The position numbers were made by a program, and so were the translations under genes. This document shows positions 26,848 through 37,385 of a stretch of DNA of 52,483 nucleotides, one piece after another (position 1 is the stretch's first letter; every line of letters starts with the position of its first letter). The notes under the pieces were generated by a model, which made no database searches, had not been told where the DNA came from, and saw only the letters and a program-made list of their open reading frames with translations. Source of the stretch: an uncultured Prochlorococcus sp. (GTDB lineage Bacteria > Cyanobacteriota > Cyanobacteriia > PCC-6307 > Cyanobiaceae); assembly GCA_902564235.1 (NCBI GenBank), contig CACFAG010000007.1:1-52483 (forward strand), read 5' to 3'.

Positions 26848-27707
26848 AAAAGTATTTAAAAAAGATAATATGCATCTCTTTAATCAGTATGTCCTTTATT
26901 CAACTAGAAAAGGCTGAAGCAATTATTCCTTTTTATTATTTCCCAACAATAAAAAATTTACAAAAGCAAAGTTTATATATTGGCAAAAATGCATATCAAT
27001 TACTTTATTTTGGAAACTATGAAGAGAGTCTTAACTTAGCCAAATTAGCTGTAAAGCTAAATAAAACCGATGAAAAACTATGGTTAATTTTGGCTGCAGC
27101 AGAAGAAGCTAACAAACTATATAAAGACGCATTAAATTCCCTAAATAACGCACAAAAGATCAATTCAAATGTCAGCGAAATATACTTCAATAAAAGTAAT
27201 ATTTACTTAAAAATTTCTCAACAAAAAAATGCAAAAAGTGCTTTAGAAAAAGGAATAAAGATAGAACCAAATAACCATAAAGCTATTTTTCAATTAGGGA
27301 ATATTTTATTAATGGAAAAAAATTTCTTTCCAGCTATTGAGTTATTTGATAAATCTTTAACAATTAAGCCTAATTTCTGGCAAGCAATCAATAATAAAGC
27401 TCTAGCTTATTTCGAGAAAGATAATATAAATCTATCAGCCAAACTTTTTAAAAATGCAATTTTAATTGAGGAAAATGCTGAACCATTACTAGGTCTTGCA
27501 GCATGTATGAGAATTAAAGACATAAAATTAGCAATTGAGCTCGCAAAAAAAGCATTAGCTAAAGATCCCAAATATGTTGATTATGATTTTAGAAAGGAAC
27601 AGTTGTGGGGAGACAAATTACAAGCCTCCACAGAAATTCTTTTACAAAATGAACAGCTTAAAAAAGAGGTGAAACTGGCAAAATTCAAAATAATTACATC
27701 TTATTAA
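26844..27707 (+). CDS. Secreted or lumenal TPR-repeat protein
   Basis: I place the start at ATG 26844, overlapping the queG stop as ATGA, because it begins a clear signal peptide: MKKYLKKI, a hydrophobic core and KAEA as a likely cleavage site. An upstream in-frame ATG (26790) would put 18 lysine-rich residues before it. The 287-residue product then has about six tetratricopeptide repeats, e.g. LYFGNYEESLNLAKLAVKL, AIFQLGNILLMEKNFFPAIE and NNKALAYFEKDNINLSAKLF. It probably acts as a scaffold outside the cytoplasm; partner unknown. The link to queG is by position only, as is its neighbour the topoisomerase subunit, 76 bp downstream. Confidence 0.88.
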   Translation: MKKYLKKIICISLISMSFIQLEKAEAIIPFYYFPTIKNLQKQSLYIGKNAYQLLYFGNYEESLNLAKLAVKLNKTDEKLWLILAAAEEANKLYKDALNSLNNAQKINSNVSEIYFNKSNIYLKISQQKNAKSALEKGIKIEPNNHKAIFQLGNILLMEKNFFPAIELFDKSLTIKPNFWQAINNKALAYFEKDNINLSAKLFKNAILIEENAEPLLGLAACMRIKDIKLAIELAKKALAKDPKYVDYDFRKEQLWGDKLQASTEILLQNEQLKKEVKLAKFKIITSY

Positions 27708-27783
27708 TCTTCAACACTGGTAAATATTTTTTTAGCTATTAGTCTTAATTTAATTAATTAATTAATATTTAATTTGATGTCTA

Positions 27784-30225
27784 ATGGAAAAGAATAATTT
27801 CACCTCTATCTCACTTCAAGAAGAAATGCAACGTTCTTATTTGGAGTATGCAATGAGTGTAATAGTTGGACGGGCTCTACCAGATGCAAGAGACGGCCTT
27901 AAACCTGTACAAAGAAGAATATTATATGCCATGTACGAATTAGGTTTAACACCTGACAAACCATTTAGAAAGTGTGCAAGAGTTGTTGGAGATGTACTTG
28001 GAAAGTACCATCCTCATGGAGATCAAGCAGTATATGATGCATTAGTAAGACTAGTGCAAAATTTTTCAACTAAATATCCTACTCTGGAGGGCCATGGAAA
28101 TTTTGGATCTATAGATAATGATCCGCCAGCAGCAATGAGATATACTGAAACAAGATTAGCTCCAATTGCTTACCAAGGATTTCTTGAGGAAATTGGATCA
28201 GAAACAGTAAATTTCTCAAATAACTTTGACGGTTCGCAAAAAGAACCGGATTTTCTTCCAGCACAACTTCCATTTTTATTGTTAAACGGATCATCAGGAA
28301 TTGCTGTCGGCATGGCAACAAATATTCCCCCTCACAATTTGGGTGAAATGGTAGATGGTTTAATTGCTTTAATAGAAAATAAAGATATAAGTGATAAAAA
28401 ACTTTCTGAAATTATTAAAGGACCAGATTTTCCCACAGGAGGAGAATTAATTTATAGTCAAGCAATAAAGGAACTCTACTTAACAGGAAAAGGATCACTA
28501 ACAATAAGAGGTGTTATTAATAAAGAAGAAGTAAATTTAGGCAAAGGCAAACATAAAAAAAATGCACTAATCATTAAAGAACTCCCTTACCAAATCAATA
28601 AAGCAGGTTGGATAGAAAAACTAGCAGAACTTGTTAATGAAGGCAAAATCATTGGAATCTCTGATATTAGAGATGAAAGTGATAGAGATGGCATGAGAAT
28701 AGTAATAGAGCTAAAAAAAGATTCAAATTCTGAACTTGTTATTTCAAATTTATATAAAAAAACAACTCTTCAAACAAATTTTGGTGCAATATTCTTAGCT
28801 TTAATTAAAGGCAAACCTGTACAACTAAACCTTAAGAAGTATCTCAACCATTTTCTTGAATTTAGAGAAGAAACTATCAGAAATAGAACTAATTATTTTC
28901 TAAAAAACACTCTTGAAAAGTTAGAAATATCACAAGGTTTATCTAAAGCTACAAAAAACATAAAAAAAGTTATTGCAATTATTGAAGAATCAGAAAATTC
29001 TGTCCAAGCTAAATCAAAATTAGTAGAAAATTTTTTCTTAAGTGAAAAACAGGCAAATTCAGTTTTGGATATGCCACTTAAAAAATTGACAAATCTAGAA
29101 AAAAATCAAATTGATAATGAAATAAAAAATTTAGAAGAAAAAAAGAATTATTTTCAAAAATTATTGAACGAAAGAGCATTATTACTTAAATTACTCATAG
29201 AAGAATTATTAATATTAAAGAAAAAATACAATATTACACGTAAAACAAAAATAATTAAAAATATAAATCAAAATGAAGAATTAGAAACGCTTAATAATCA
29301 AATATTAGAGGACTTTATAAATAAAAAAACAAAATTATACATAGACAATAGACTTTATTTAAAAAGGATGATTTTAGGTAATTACAAGAAATCATTTGAG
29401 GTTGTAAATAAAATTATAGATAATAAAAACATTCAAAAATTTATATGTAATATTGAAAAAAATATTAAATTAATTGGTATTACAAATACGGGAAAAGTAT
29501 TTAACATTGATTGGGAATCAAGTATTAATAAAGACTATAAATTAGATAATAAAATTCTTGGAAATATTCATCCTAACGAAATAATAAATTTTCATTCAAT
29601 TAAAAAAGAAACTAGAAATTATTTATGCGTATTAAATTCAGATGGAAGGTTTAAGAAAGTTTTATTTGATGAAGATATGATGAAAAGTAATAGATCTTTC
29701 ACTATTACAAAATTAAAAAATAATTTAAAAACAATTGATTCTTTTGTTTCTAATGAAAGCAAAGATTTAATAATATTAACCTCGATAGGAAGAATGTTTA
29801 AATTTAATTTATCAAATAAATTTTTAACGCCAACTTCTAAACAATCCCAAGGATTAATAATTGCAAAACTTTTACCAGCTGAAAAAATCGTTTCTTGTTG
29901 CACATTCAATGATGAAGAAAATATTTTTTTAATATCTAAACAAGGAAAAATCTTTTGTATAAATAGTAATGAAATTTACTGCTCAAATGAATACAGTTTG
30001 GGATATTTGAATGAAAAAACCCAACTTAAAAAGGATTACTTCCTCAAAATAATGGGAAGTAACCATTACCTTGATATTGAAACTAATAAAAATAAATCTG
30101 CAAGATTGAACCTAAATAAATTAAATTTCAAATCCAATAAATCAAACTTTTTAATTGATTTTTTAAAATTAGATAATGACGAATACCTTGAAAATTGTTT
30201 CCGACTTGAAAACTTTCTCGACTAA
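27784..30225 (+). CDS. Type IIA topoisomerase A subunit, GyrA/ParC-like, divergent C-terminus
   Basis: The N-terminal two-thirds (about 1-480) is a canonical breakage-reunion domain: [40 protein letters not shown] (the quinolone-region helix), and the catalytic tyrosine in [10 protein letters not shown] (about Tyr 120). The C-terminal third has only traces of the beta-pinwheel repeats ([28 protein letters not shown]) and no GyrA-box (QRRGGKG-like), so wrapping and negative supercoiling are doubtful; it may act as a ParC-type decatenase. Published genomes name this locus gyrase/topoisomerase IV subunit A. Asn/Lys/Ile content rises sharply after residue 480. Its stop overlaps purF by 4 bases, convergently. 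Confidence 0.93.
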   Translation: MEKNNFTSISLQEEMQRSYLEYAMSVIVGRALPDARDGLKPVQRRILYAMYELGLTPDKPFRKCARVVGDVLGKYHPHGDQAVYDALVRLVQNFSTKYPTLEGHGNFGSIDNDPPAAMRYTETRLAPIAYQGFLEEIGSETVNFSNNFDGSQKEPDFLPAQLPFLLLNGSSGIAVGMATNIPPHNLGEMVDGLIALIENKDISDKKLSEIIKGPDFPTGGELIYSQAIKELYLTGKGSLTIRGVINKEEVNLGKGKHKKNALIIKELPYQINKAGWIEKLAELVNEGKIIGISDIRDESDRDGMRIVIELKKDSNSELVISNLYKKTTLQTNFGAIFLALIKGKPVQLNLKKYLNHFLEFREETIRNRTNYFLKNTLEKLEISQGLSKATKNIKKVIAIIEESENSVQAKSKLVENFFLSEKQANSVLDMPLKKLTNLEKNQIDNEIKNLEEKKNYFQKLLNERALLLKLLIEELLILKKKYNITRKTKIIKNINQNEELETLNNQILEDFINKKTKLYIDNRLYLKRMILGNYKKSFEVVNKIIDNKNIQKFICNIEKNIKLIGITNTGKVFNIDWESSINKDYKLDNKILGNIHPNEIINFHSIKKETRNYLCVLNSDGRFKKVLFDEDMMKSNRSFTITKLKNNLKTIDSFVSNESKDLIILTSIGRMFKFNLSNKFLTPTSKQSQGLIIAKLLPAEKIVSCCTFNDEENIFLISKQGKIFCINSNEIYCSNEYSLGYLNEKTQLKKDYFLKIMGSNHYLDIETNKNKSARLNLNKLNFKSNKSNFLIDFLKLDNDEYLENCFRLENFLD

Positions 30226-31682
30226 GATTTATATTCATTTTCAACCCAATTTAAGTATTCTTGATTTACCGTTCCAGTTACATAATCACCAGTAAAACAA
30301 CTCATCTCTAAACCTTTAATAGGAGAATCACTTATTATAGATTTACGCAAACTTTCAACACTTTGATAAACAAGGTTATCAATCTCAAGCTTATTAGCGA
30401 TTTCACTTATTGTCCTATTATGAGCTATTAATTCATCTCTATTAGGCATATTAATTCCATAAACGTGCGGATAACGAACAGGAGGAGCTGCTGATGTAAA
30501 AAAAACTTTATTTGCTCCTGCATCTTTAGCCATCTGGACAATTTCTTTTGAAGTAGTACCTCTTACTATCGAATCATCAACAATTAATACATTTTTATTT
30601 TTAAACTCTGCACTCATAGCATTTAATTTTTGCCTTACAGATTTCTTTCGTTTCTGCTGACCAGGCATTATGAATGTTCTGCCAACATATCTATTTTTAA
30701 AAAAACCTTCCCTATATTCTATCCCTAATTGTCTTGCTACTTGCATTGCCGCGGGTCGAGAAGAATCAGGAATAGGCATAACTACGTCAATATCTCCACA
30801 ATTGATTGTTTCTTTTATTGTTTCTGCTAAATAATCTCCCATCTTTAAACGGGCTTTATAGACTGAAATTCCATTCATAATTGAATCTGGCCTAGCTAAG
30901 TAGACATATTCAAAAGCACAGGGAAATAACATTGGATTTTCAGAACATTGCTTAGAGAAAAACTCCCCGTCAAGATTTATAAAAACAGCTTCTCCTGGAT
31001 CTACATCTCTCACTACTTGATAATCATTATTCTCAAGTACTAAGGATTCGCTTGCAACCATCCATTCTTCTTTGTTTGTGGTTATTGAAAGTCTTTTCCC
31101 TATGACTAAAGGCCTAATACCAAAAGGATCTCTAAATGCTAATAAACCATGTCCTGAAATTAATGCAATTGAAGCATATGATCCTTGAATTCTTTTATGT
31201 AAAGATTTGACCGCATTAAAAATAATATCAGGTTCTAATTCTTGATTATGAATTTGTTCTTGTAATTCTGTCGCAAATACGTTTAACAACATTTCAGTAT
31301 CACTTGAAGAATTTGTATGCCGCTTGTCGACATTAAATAACTGTTTTTCTAAATCTCTGGTATTAGTCAAATTTCCATTATGTATCAAAACAATTCCATA
31401 AGGGGCATTAACATAAAAAGGCTGTGCTTCTTCTACACTTTCTGCTGATCCTTTTGTTGCATACCTAACATGACCCAATCCAATTTTGCCAATTAAATTC
31501 CTCATATCTCTAGTTCTATAGGCAGTATTAACCTGACCTTTAACCTTATGTATATGAAAAACAGTTTTTTCCATCGTTGCTATACCTGTTGAGTCTTGTC
31601 CTCTATGCTGTAAGAGTAAAAGACTATCGTAAATTTGTTGATTTACATCATTTGAAGAAACGATTCCAACTATTCCGCACAT
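30222..31682 (-). CDS. purF: Amidophosphoribosyltransferase
   Basis: First committed step of purine synthesis: PRPP plus glutamine to phosphoribosylamine. The 486-residue protein begins MCGIVGIV, so Cys 2 becomes the N-terminal nucleophile after Met removal, with no propeptide. [16 protein letters not shown] and the PRPP loop [19 protein letters not shown] are intact. Residues that bind the 4Fe-4S cluster in the Bacillus enzyme are largely missing: the region reads [10 protein letters not shown] and [10 protein letters not shown], resembling the E. coli enzyme. Upstream on the same strand are purL and dnaN. Identification is secure; cluster absence is inferred by comparison from memory. Confidence 0.98.
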   Translation of the reverse strand: MCGIVGIVSSNDVNQQIYDSLLLLQHRGQDSTGIATMEKTVFHIHKVKGQVNTAYRTRDMRNLIGKIGLGHVRYATKGSAESVEEAQPFYVNAPYGIVLIHNGNLTNTRDLEKQLFNVDKRHTNSSSDTEMLLNVFATELQEQIHNQELEPDIIFNAVKSLHKRIQGSYASIALISGHGLLAFRDPFGIRPLVIGKRLSITTNKEEWMVASESLVLENNDYQVVRDVDPGEAVFINLDGEFFSKQCSENPMLFPCAFEYVYLARPDSIMNGISVYKARLKMGDYLAETIKETINCGDIDVVMPIPDSSRPAAMQVARQLGIEYREGFFKNRYVGRTFIMPGQQKRKKSVRQKLNAMSAEFKNKNVLIVDDSIVRGTTSKEIVQMAKDAGANKVFFTSAAPPVRYPHVYGINMPNRDELIAHNRTISEIANKLEIDNLVYQSVESLRKSIISDSPIKGLEMSCFTGDYVTGTVNQEYLNWVENEYKS

Positions 31683-31729
31683 AGCTTAATTTCTTGAAGA
31701 TTTTGATAGTTGAAAAATTTTTTTCATAT

Positions 31730-34069
31730 TTAAAAGTGACATGAAATACTATTATTAAATTTTTCGGTTAATTCCTCAACCCTAATATTGCAAATATTTT
31801 TTTCATTGATTTTTATCTTCAGCGTATTACCAGATACGTTTCCTATTTTTTTTACATACACACTTGTTGGGAAATTTATTTGATTTTGTTTTAGATAATT
31901 TAACCATTCATTTTGTTTCATTTTACTAATTGAAAAAATAATTCTTGACCCCCCTTCTGCAAACAATAAATTATCAACTCTATTTAAATCTTTATCTAAT
32001 TCTATAGTTGCACCCCTTGAGGACAAAATACAAGACTCTGCTAAAGCTATAGCTAAACCTCCGTCGCTTATATCGTGAGAAGAAACTACAAGACTTTTTA
32101 AAATCGCATTTCTTAAAAAACTCTGACAAAACTTTTCATCCAACAAATCTATTTTTGGAGGCCGACCTGTAATTTCTCCATGAAAATATTCCAGATAAGA
32201 ACTAGCTGCGATTTTTATTTCTGATTTGGAAGAACCAATTAACCAGATTTGATCATCAGTATTTTTCCATTCACTACTTATAGCTTTTTCGATATTATCT
32301 ATCTTTCCAACCATTCCAATAACAGGGGTAGGATTGATAGGAGTAATTAGATTATCTTTATTTTTAGATTCATTATATAAAGATACATTACCTCCTGTAA
32401 CAGGTGTTTCTAAAGCTTTACAGGCTTCAGTAATTCCATTACATGAAGATGAGAGTTGCCAATATCCTATTTCATTCTCAGGGGAAGAAAAATTTAAATT
32501 ATTTGTAATTGCTACTGGTTCAGCCCCAACACAACTAACATTTCTAGCGGACTCTGCGACAGCAGCGATGGATCCTCTAAAAGGATCAAGAGCAACCCAT
32601 CTACTATTGCAATCAACTGAAGCAGCGACACCAGAAAATACTTTGCGTTTATTTTTTTTATTTTGTTCCCTTAGTCTGACTACAGCTGCATCTGATTTTC
32701 CAGGTGTAAATACTGTATTTGCTTGTACTTGAGAGTCATATTGTCTATAAATCCACCGTTTAGAAGCTATTGATGGATTAGAGAGTAGTTTTAAAATGAT
32801 TTCTGAAAAAGAAAAATTCTTTTTTTCCTTCAATGAAAATATTTTTTGTTCATGAATTTCTGGTAAATCATTTTCTTTCCATTCCCATTTCTTTAAAAGA
32901 TCATCAGGTGGATTATTAATCACATTGTGAAAATTAACAGGAGTATCATCAGATAAGGCAGAAGTAGGTATTTGAGCCACAATTTTACCTTTATGAGAAA
33001 TAATTACCTCATTGGTTCCTATCACTTCACCAATAACACTTGCATATAATCCCCATTTATTAAATTTTTCAATAAGATCATAAATTTTTTCTTCTTTAAC
33101 AACAAACAACATTCTTTCTTGTGATTCAGATAATAAATATTGGTATGAGGACATATCATCTTCTCTAGAAGGGACCAAATCTAAATCAATAGATATTCCT
33201 AAATTTCCATTTGCAGCCATTTCTGCGCTACTACAAGTCAAACCTGCAGCACCCATATCTTGAGCTGCAATTACATCCCCTGTCTTAAAAGCATCCAAAC
33301 AAGCTTCAATAAGACTTTTCTCAACAAATGGATCACCTACCTGAACCGCAGGTCTATCATCCAATGAAGTTGTAGTTAATTCTGAACTAGCAAAACTAGC
33401 ACCACCAACACCATCTTTGCCAGTTGTGTTACCAACATATAACACAGGTGATCCTACATTTTTAGCTCCAGAACAAACGATTTCCTCGGTCTCTAAAAGT
33501 CCTAAAGCCATAACATTCACCAGAGGATTTCCAGAGTAACTATCATCGAAGTCAATTTCACCTCCAACAGTCGGCACACCTACACAATTTCCATAATGTG
33601 CAATACCGGATACAACCCCTCGTAGTAAATCAACATTTGATGATTTATCAAGGTTGCCGAATCTCAATGAATTCAACACTGCGATTGGCCTTGCACCCAT
33701 TGTAAATATATCTCTTAAAATTCCTCCTACACCTGTTGCTGCGCCTTGAAAAGGTTCAATAGCAGAAGGATGATTATGACTTTCTATTTTAAAAACAAGT
33801 TTTTGATTATTTCCAACATCAATAACGCCAGCATTTTCTCCAGGTCCAACTAAAACATTTTTACCTTTAGTGGGAAACTTAGATAGTAAAGGTTTTGAAT
33901 TTCTATAACAACAATGCTCAGACCACATAACGCCAAACATGCCTAATTCCGTTCTATTAGGTTTTCTCTTTAATCTTTTGCAAATTTCTTCGTAATCATT
34001 AAGTGTTAAATTTTCAACTTTTAGTGCTTCATTAAGATCAAACAGATCATTATTTTTTTGATTTATCAT
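31730..34069 (-). CDS. purL: Phosphoribosylformylglycinamidine synthase, small (PurL) type
   Basis: ATP-dependent fourth step of purine synthesis; ammonia comes from a separate PurQ with PurS, neither of which lies in this window. At 779 residues it is the short PurL, not the fused approximately 1,300-residue enterobacterial form. Features are the opening [90 protein letters not shown], and [10 protein letters not shown] later. It is followed by purF after 47 bp in transcript direction and preceded by the PRC-barrel gene 3 bp upstream. The 4-gene dnaN-PRC-purL-purF run is the familiar start of picocyanobacterial genomes. Confidence 0.98.
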   Translation of the reverse strand: MINQKNNDLFDLNEALKVENLTLNDYEEICKRLKRKPNRTELGMFGVMWSEHCCYRNSKPLLSKFPTKGKNVLVGPGENAGVIDVGNNQKLVFKIESHNHPSAIEPFQGAATGVGGILRDIFTMGARPIAVLNSLRFGNLDKSSNVDLLRGVVSGIAHYGNCVGVPTVGGEIDFDDSYSGNPLVNVMALGLLETEEIVCSGAKNVGSPVLYVGNTTGKDGVGGASFASSELTTTSLDDRPAVQVGDPFVEKSLIEACLDAFKTGDVIAAQDMGAAGLTCSSAEMAANGNLGISIDLDLVPSREDDMSSYQYLLSESQERMLFVVKEEKIYDLIEKFNKWGLYASVIGEVIGTNEVIISHKGKIVAQIPTSALSDDTPVNFHNVINNPPDDLLKKWEWKENDLPEIHEQKIFSLKEKKNFSFSEIILKLLSNPSIASKRWIYRQYDSQVQANTVFTPGKSDAAVVRLREQNKKNKRKVFSGVAASVDCNSRWVALDPFRGSIAAVAESARNVSCVGAEPVAITNNLNFSSPENEIGYWQLSSSCNGITEACKALETPVTGGNVSLYNESKNKDNLITPINPTPVIGMVGKIDNIEKAISSEWKNTDDQIWLIGSSKSEIKIAASSYLEYFHGEITGRPPKIDLLDEKFCQSFLRNAILKSLVVSSHDISDGGLAIALAESCILSSRGATIELDKDLNRVDNLLFAEGGSRIIFSISKMKQNEWLNYLKQNQINFPTSVYVKKIGNVSGNTLKIKINEKNICNIRVEELTEKFNNSISCHF

Positions 34070-34072
34070 TAT

Positions 34073-34780
34073 TTATATCCAAGGATCATCTTCTTTTTTC
34101 TCACTAAACGGTATAGATGTTCTGTCATCATTATAAAAACTTTTTTGGTTAAAATCTAAGTTTTGGCTAATATCTTCATCTTCTTCGAGCCATTCCTCTA
34201 TTCTATTAGAAGCAATATTTTTCATATCATCAAATCTATCAAAAATTTTTTTTCCTTTTTGCATAAATTCATTTTTAATACTTGATTTTATTAAAGATAA
34301 ATCATCTAAAGAATTACTTTTACAAAATACCAATCCCGGTTGTTGATCATTAATATTTTCAATATTTAATTTCCATCTACTAGAACCAGGAATTTTAGGA
34401 TTAGATCGAGAAACCAAATAATATTTAATCTCACCCGTTTTCATTTCAAATAAAAAATCTGCTATTACTCCTATTTTTGTACCATTTGCATTTATCAAAT
34501 TCGCTTCTATTAAAGTTGGAAACCTATTTAAAGTTGCTAAATCAGAAATCGCAGGATCTCCTTTCACATAAATTTGGTTATCTATTATTTGACTAATTTG
34601 ATTTAATCTCCAAACATTTCTTTTTAAGTCAAAATTTGAAGGACAAGAGTACCAGCCTAAAATACGATGAACAGGAGGATGCATCCAAACATTTTCACCA
34701 TTTCCGTAATTAAGAGACATATTGCCCTTAACATTATAATTTAGTAATTCACTTAAAAAAATTTCTTTCGGTAATTTCAA
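34073..34780 (-). CDS. PRC-barrel domain protein of unknown function
   Basis: A 235-residue cytosolic protein. The centre (about 85-135) looks like a PRC-barrel: TLIEANLINANGTKIGVIAD, FLFEMKTGEIKYYLVSRSNP. The N-terminal part (about 1-70) is a second, less clear barrel-like segment with HRILGWYSCPSNFDLKRNVWRLNQI. The C-terminal 70 residues are helical and acidic (DRFDDMKN, EEWLEEDED) and end in DDPWI. It sits between dnaN (1 bp away) and purL (3 bp), a conserved position in picocyanobacteria. No function has been shown to my knowledge; its linkage to dnaN suggests, but does not prove, a link to replication. Confidence 0.88.
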   Translation of the reverse strand: MKLPKEIFLSELLNYNVKGNMSLNYGNGENVWMHPPVHRILGWYSCPSNFDLKRNVWRLNQISQIIDNQIYVKGDPAISDLATLNRFPTLIEANLINANGTKIGVIADFLFEMKTGEIKYYLVSRSNPKIPGSSRWKLNIENINDQQPGLVFCKSNSLDDLSLIKSSIKNEFMQKGKKIFDRFDDMKNIASNRIEEWLEEDEDISQNLDFNQKSFYNDDRTSIPFSEKKEDDPWI

Positions 34781-34781
34781 C

Positions 34782-35939
34782 TTAAGAACGGACTTGAACA
34801 GGCATAACTAAATAAGTAAAAGAATTAATATTGTCTTCTGGAACAAAAACAGCTGGAGTTGTTGCAAGATTACACTTTAAAAGAACATTTTCGCAGGAAA
34901 TAACTTTTAAACCTTCTAAAAGGTATCTAACATTAAATGCAATATCAAAATTTTCTCCAGAATAAGAAACAGGTATTGATTCGTTTGCGTTTCCAATATC
35001 TTGTGCATCTGCACTGATTGAAGCTAAATCTGTATTATCAAGTTTTAATTTAACAACACTACTCTGCTGATCAGCTAAAACAGCAATCCTTTCTAGCGCA
35101 TCAATTAATTTCTTTGTATTAAAATTAAAAATCTTAGAAAAAGTATCTGGGATTAATTGCGAATAATTGGGATAAGTACCTTCAAGAGTTCTCGTTGTAA
35201 TTATTTGATTAGAAGTTATAAAGACCACTTGACCTTTATCATAGAAAAGCTTTATTGAACTTTCTGAGCTTTTTAAAGTTACTAGTTTTTCAATTTCTCT
35301 TAATGATCTAGTTGGAATAGTAACTGAAAGATCACCATCATTTGCAGATAAGTTTTCTTTATTTTTTATATTTTGTTCATCACCTATTAACGCAACCGCT
35401 AATCTATGACCGTCCGTAGATGCAGACTCTAAGTAGTTTTGTTTAAATGTGAAATTAACCCCTGTAAGTAATTGCTTTGAATCATCATTACTACTAGCGA
35501 AAGTAGTAAATTTTAAAGCTTTTAAAAAAGAACTAGGATCGATATTTAAAGAAGTACCACTTTCAACAAATGGTAAGTTTGGATAATCATCTGAGTGAAT
35601 ACCTTTAAGATTAAAAGTACCTCTATCACTTTTAATTAAAATATTATCTGAATTATCATCTACTAATAAAGAAACAGGACTTTCATTAGGCAATTTATTT
35701 ACTATTTCAGATAAAAGTTTTGAAGGTATGGTAATAGCTCCACTATTTGTAACAGTTCCATCGAAAGAAGTTTGAATTCCTAAATTCAAGTCAAAACCTG
35801 TCAAACTAATTTTATTTGTTCCTTCATCAGCTGTTAAAAGTATATTTGCAAGAATTGGATGAGTCGGTCTTGAAGCAACCGCTTTGCTCACTAATTGTAT
35901 AGCATTATTAAATTCATTTTGATTACAAATAATTTCCAT
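34782..35939 (-). CDS. dnaN: DNA polymerase III beta subunit (sliding clamp)
   Basis: The dimeric ring that holds the polymerase on DNA. The 385-residue protein has three topologically similar domains; landmarks are QLVSKAVASRPTHPILANILL near 18-38, STDGHRLA (about 173-180), TIPTRSLREIEKL, EGTYPNYSQLIP and the C-terminal motif of partner binding, TYLVMPVQVRS. ATG at 35939 is the only sensible start. It is the first gene to the left of the presumed origin, read leftward away from it. Position beside an origin is common for dnaN; dnaA is not in this window. Confidence 0.98.
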   Translation of the reverse strand: MEIICNQNEFNNAIQLVSKAVASRPTHPILANILLTADEGTNKISLTGFDLNLGIQTSFDGTVTNSGAITIPSKLLSEIVNKLPNESPVSLLVDDNSDNILIKSDRGTFNLKGIHSDDYPNLPFVESGTSLNIDPSSFLKALKFTTFASSNDDSKQLLTGVNFTFKQNYLESASTDGHRLAVALIGDEQNIKNKENLSANDGDLSVTIPTRSLREIEKLVTLKSSESSIKLFYDKGQVVFITSNQIITTRTLEGTYPNYSQLIPDTFSKIFNFNTKKLIDALERIAVLADQQSSVVKLKLDNTDLASISADAQDIGNANESIPVSYSGENFDIAFNVRYLLEGLKVISCENVLLKCNLATTPAVFVPEDNINSFTYLVMPVQVRS

Positions 35940-35965
35940 CTGAATTTGGAACTTTTTACAAATAC

Positions 35966-35971
35966 AATATA
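35966..35971 (-). promoter_or_regulatory. Possible -10 element of dnaN
   Basis: Reads TATATT on the minus strand, 27 bases before the dnaN ATG, which would give a short leader. Weak, because the surrounding DNA is nearly all A/T. Confidence 0.25.
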
Positions 35972-36127
35972 CTTTTATCGTAAATTAAATTCAATAAATT
36001 AACTTTTTACCTTTTCTAATATAAAAGTAAATAATAAATTTAAAAAAATATTAGTAGTAGTTCTTGTGGGAACTGTGGAATTCTAAAAATGAATAGCTTT
36101 TTAACACAGTTTACGTTCATAAAAACA

Positions 36128-36136
36128 TGTGAAAAA
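36128..36136 (-). promoter_or_regulatory. DnaA-box-like 9-mer
   Basis: TTTTTCACA on the minus strand, one mismatch to the cyanobacterial consensus TTTTCCACA. Confidence 0.35.
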
Positions 36137-36246
36137 ATTTTTTTATTTGTTGAGTAGTTTTTTCTTTATCTGAAAAATTTAGATTTATTCAACAATTAGG
36201 ATTACTTATTATTTATTTTTCAACAAATAATGTTGGTTTTTAATTG

Positions 36247-36255
36247 ATTTCCACA
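36247..36255 (+). promoter_or_regulatory. DnaA-box-like 9-mer
   Basis: ATTTCCACA, one mismatch to TTTTCCACA; it is the closest match in the interval and lies about 21 bp before the thrC stop. Confidence 0.4.
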
Positions 36256-36275
36256 GACACTATTTATTTTGGATT

Positions 36276-37379
36276 TTAATATCCCAAGATTTTAGTTATA
36301 TTTTTTAATGATGGTTCAACATTTTTTCTGAAAACAGCATCATTGTTTTTTATGGCGCAATCAGGATCTTTTAATCCATTTCCAGTAAGAACACAAACAA
36401 TATTAGATTCTTTCTGAATTCTATTTTTATTTTTAATTAGTCCAGCCACTGATGCTGCACTAGCAGGTTCACAAAATACTCCTTCTTTGGCAAGCATTTT
36501 ATAAGCATTGATTATTTCTTCATCTGTAACTGATTGAAAGTCTCCTTTACTTTCCTTCCTTACTTTTTTTGCTTTTTCTCTATTTACAGGATTTCCAATT
36601 CTTATTGCAGTTGCAATTGTTTCTGGATCCTTAACTATTATATTTTTTACTAATGGAGCGGAGCCTTCGGACTGAAAACCCATCATTATTGGTAAGTTCA
36701 AATTTCTTTTTATTTTTGAATATTCTTTAAATCCCATCCAATAAGCAGTTATGTTTCCTGCATTACCCATTGGAATACAAAGCCAATCAGGAGCATAACC
36801 TAAGTCATCAACTATTTCAAAAGCCGCCGTCTTTTGTCCTTGTATTCGATATGGATTAACAGAATTAACAAGCTCTATAGGGTGTTCTGAGGATAAATCT
36901 CTAACAATTTCAAGAGCCTTATCAAAGTTTCCATTAATAGATATTATCTCGGCGCCATACATCAATGCTTGCGCAAGCTTTCCTTGTGCAACAAATCCTT
37001 CTGGGATTAAAACATAAGGTTTTAGCCCTCCTCTTGAAGCATATGCAGCAGCAGCAGCCGAGGTATTTCCAGTACTTGCACAAATTACTGCTTCACGGCC
37101 TTCTTCTTTTGCTTTGCTAATTGCCATAGTCATACCTCGATCTTTAAAAGATCCTGTTGGGTTAAGGCCATCATATTTTAAAAAAACTTTTGTTCCATTT
37201 CCAATTAAGTTGCTAATTGACTCGCTTAGAATTAGTGGTGTGTTTCCTTCATTGAGGGAAATAATAGGAGTTTTCTTTGTAACTGGGAGATATTGTTTAT
37301 AAGCTTCTATTAAACCTGGCCATCTTTTTTTTCTGTAATTAATATGCAGTTTATTTTTTATTTTATTTAATAACACCAT
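36276..37379 (-). CDS. thrC: Threonine synthase
   Basis: PLP enzyme that converts O-phosphohomoserine to threonine. The 367-residue protein is the short type: [14 protein letters not shown] (about 41-54), the Schiff-base lysine in [11 protein letters not shown] (about 71-81), [19 protein letters not shown] (about 99-117) and the glycine loop [33 protein letters not shown] near the C-terminus is also typical. ATG at 37379 gives a sensible N-terminus. It reads toward the probable origin on the minus strand. The DUF1400 gene lies 6 bases upstream and the UbiB kinase gene abuts that, so all three are likely one transcript. Confidence 0.97.
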   Translation of the reverse strand: MVLLNKIKNKLHINYRKKRWPGLIEAYKQYLPVTKKTPIISLNEGNTPLILSESISNLIGNGTKVFLKYDGLNPTGSFKDRGMTMAISKAKEEGREAVICASTGNTSAAAAAYASRGGLKPYVLIPEGFVAQGKLAQALMYGAEIISINGNFDKALEIVRDLSSEHPIELVNSVNPYRIQGQKTAAFEIVDDLGYAPDWLCIPMGNAGNITAYWMGFKEYSKIKRNLNLPIMMGFQSEGSAPLVKNIIVKDPETIATAIRIGNPVNREKAKKVRKESKGDFQSVTDEEIINAYKMLAKEGVFCEPASAASVAGLIKNKNRIQKESNIVCVLTGNGLKDPDCAIKNNDAVFRKNVEPSLKNITKILGY

Positions 37380-37385
37380 GGTTGT

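Larger units (their letters stand above)
35940..36275. other. Probable replication origin region (gene-free, between dnaN and thrC)
   Basis: The only stretch over 300 bp without a gene (336 bp). It is very AT-rich, most so near 35983-36056, and contains clustered motifs resembling the cyanobacterial DnaA box TTTTCCACA: ATTTCCACA (36247-36255, plus strand), TTTTTCACA (36128-36136, minus), AATTCCACA (36074-36082, minus) and GTTCCCACA (36065-36073, minus). The heptamer TCAACAA occurs three times (36189-36195 and 36220-36226, plus; 36147-36153, minus). Prochlorococcus genome files conventionally start at dnaN for this reason. I could not compute GC skew, so the call rests on gene context and motifs. 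Confidence 0.6.

Noticed and set aside
27751..27766. Four TAAT units before the topoisomerase gene
   Set aside because: A simple repeat expected by chance in this composition; noted but not considered functional.
29619..29909. A 96-codon minus-strand frame
   Set aside because: Antisense to the topoisomerase C-terminus; no known motif.
32334..32732. A 132-codon plus-strand frame
   Set aside because: Lies wholly inside purL on the other strand and has no recognisable domain.
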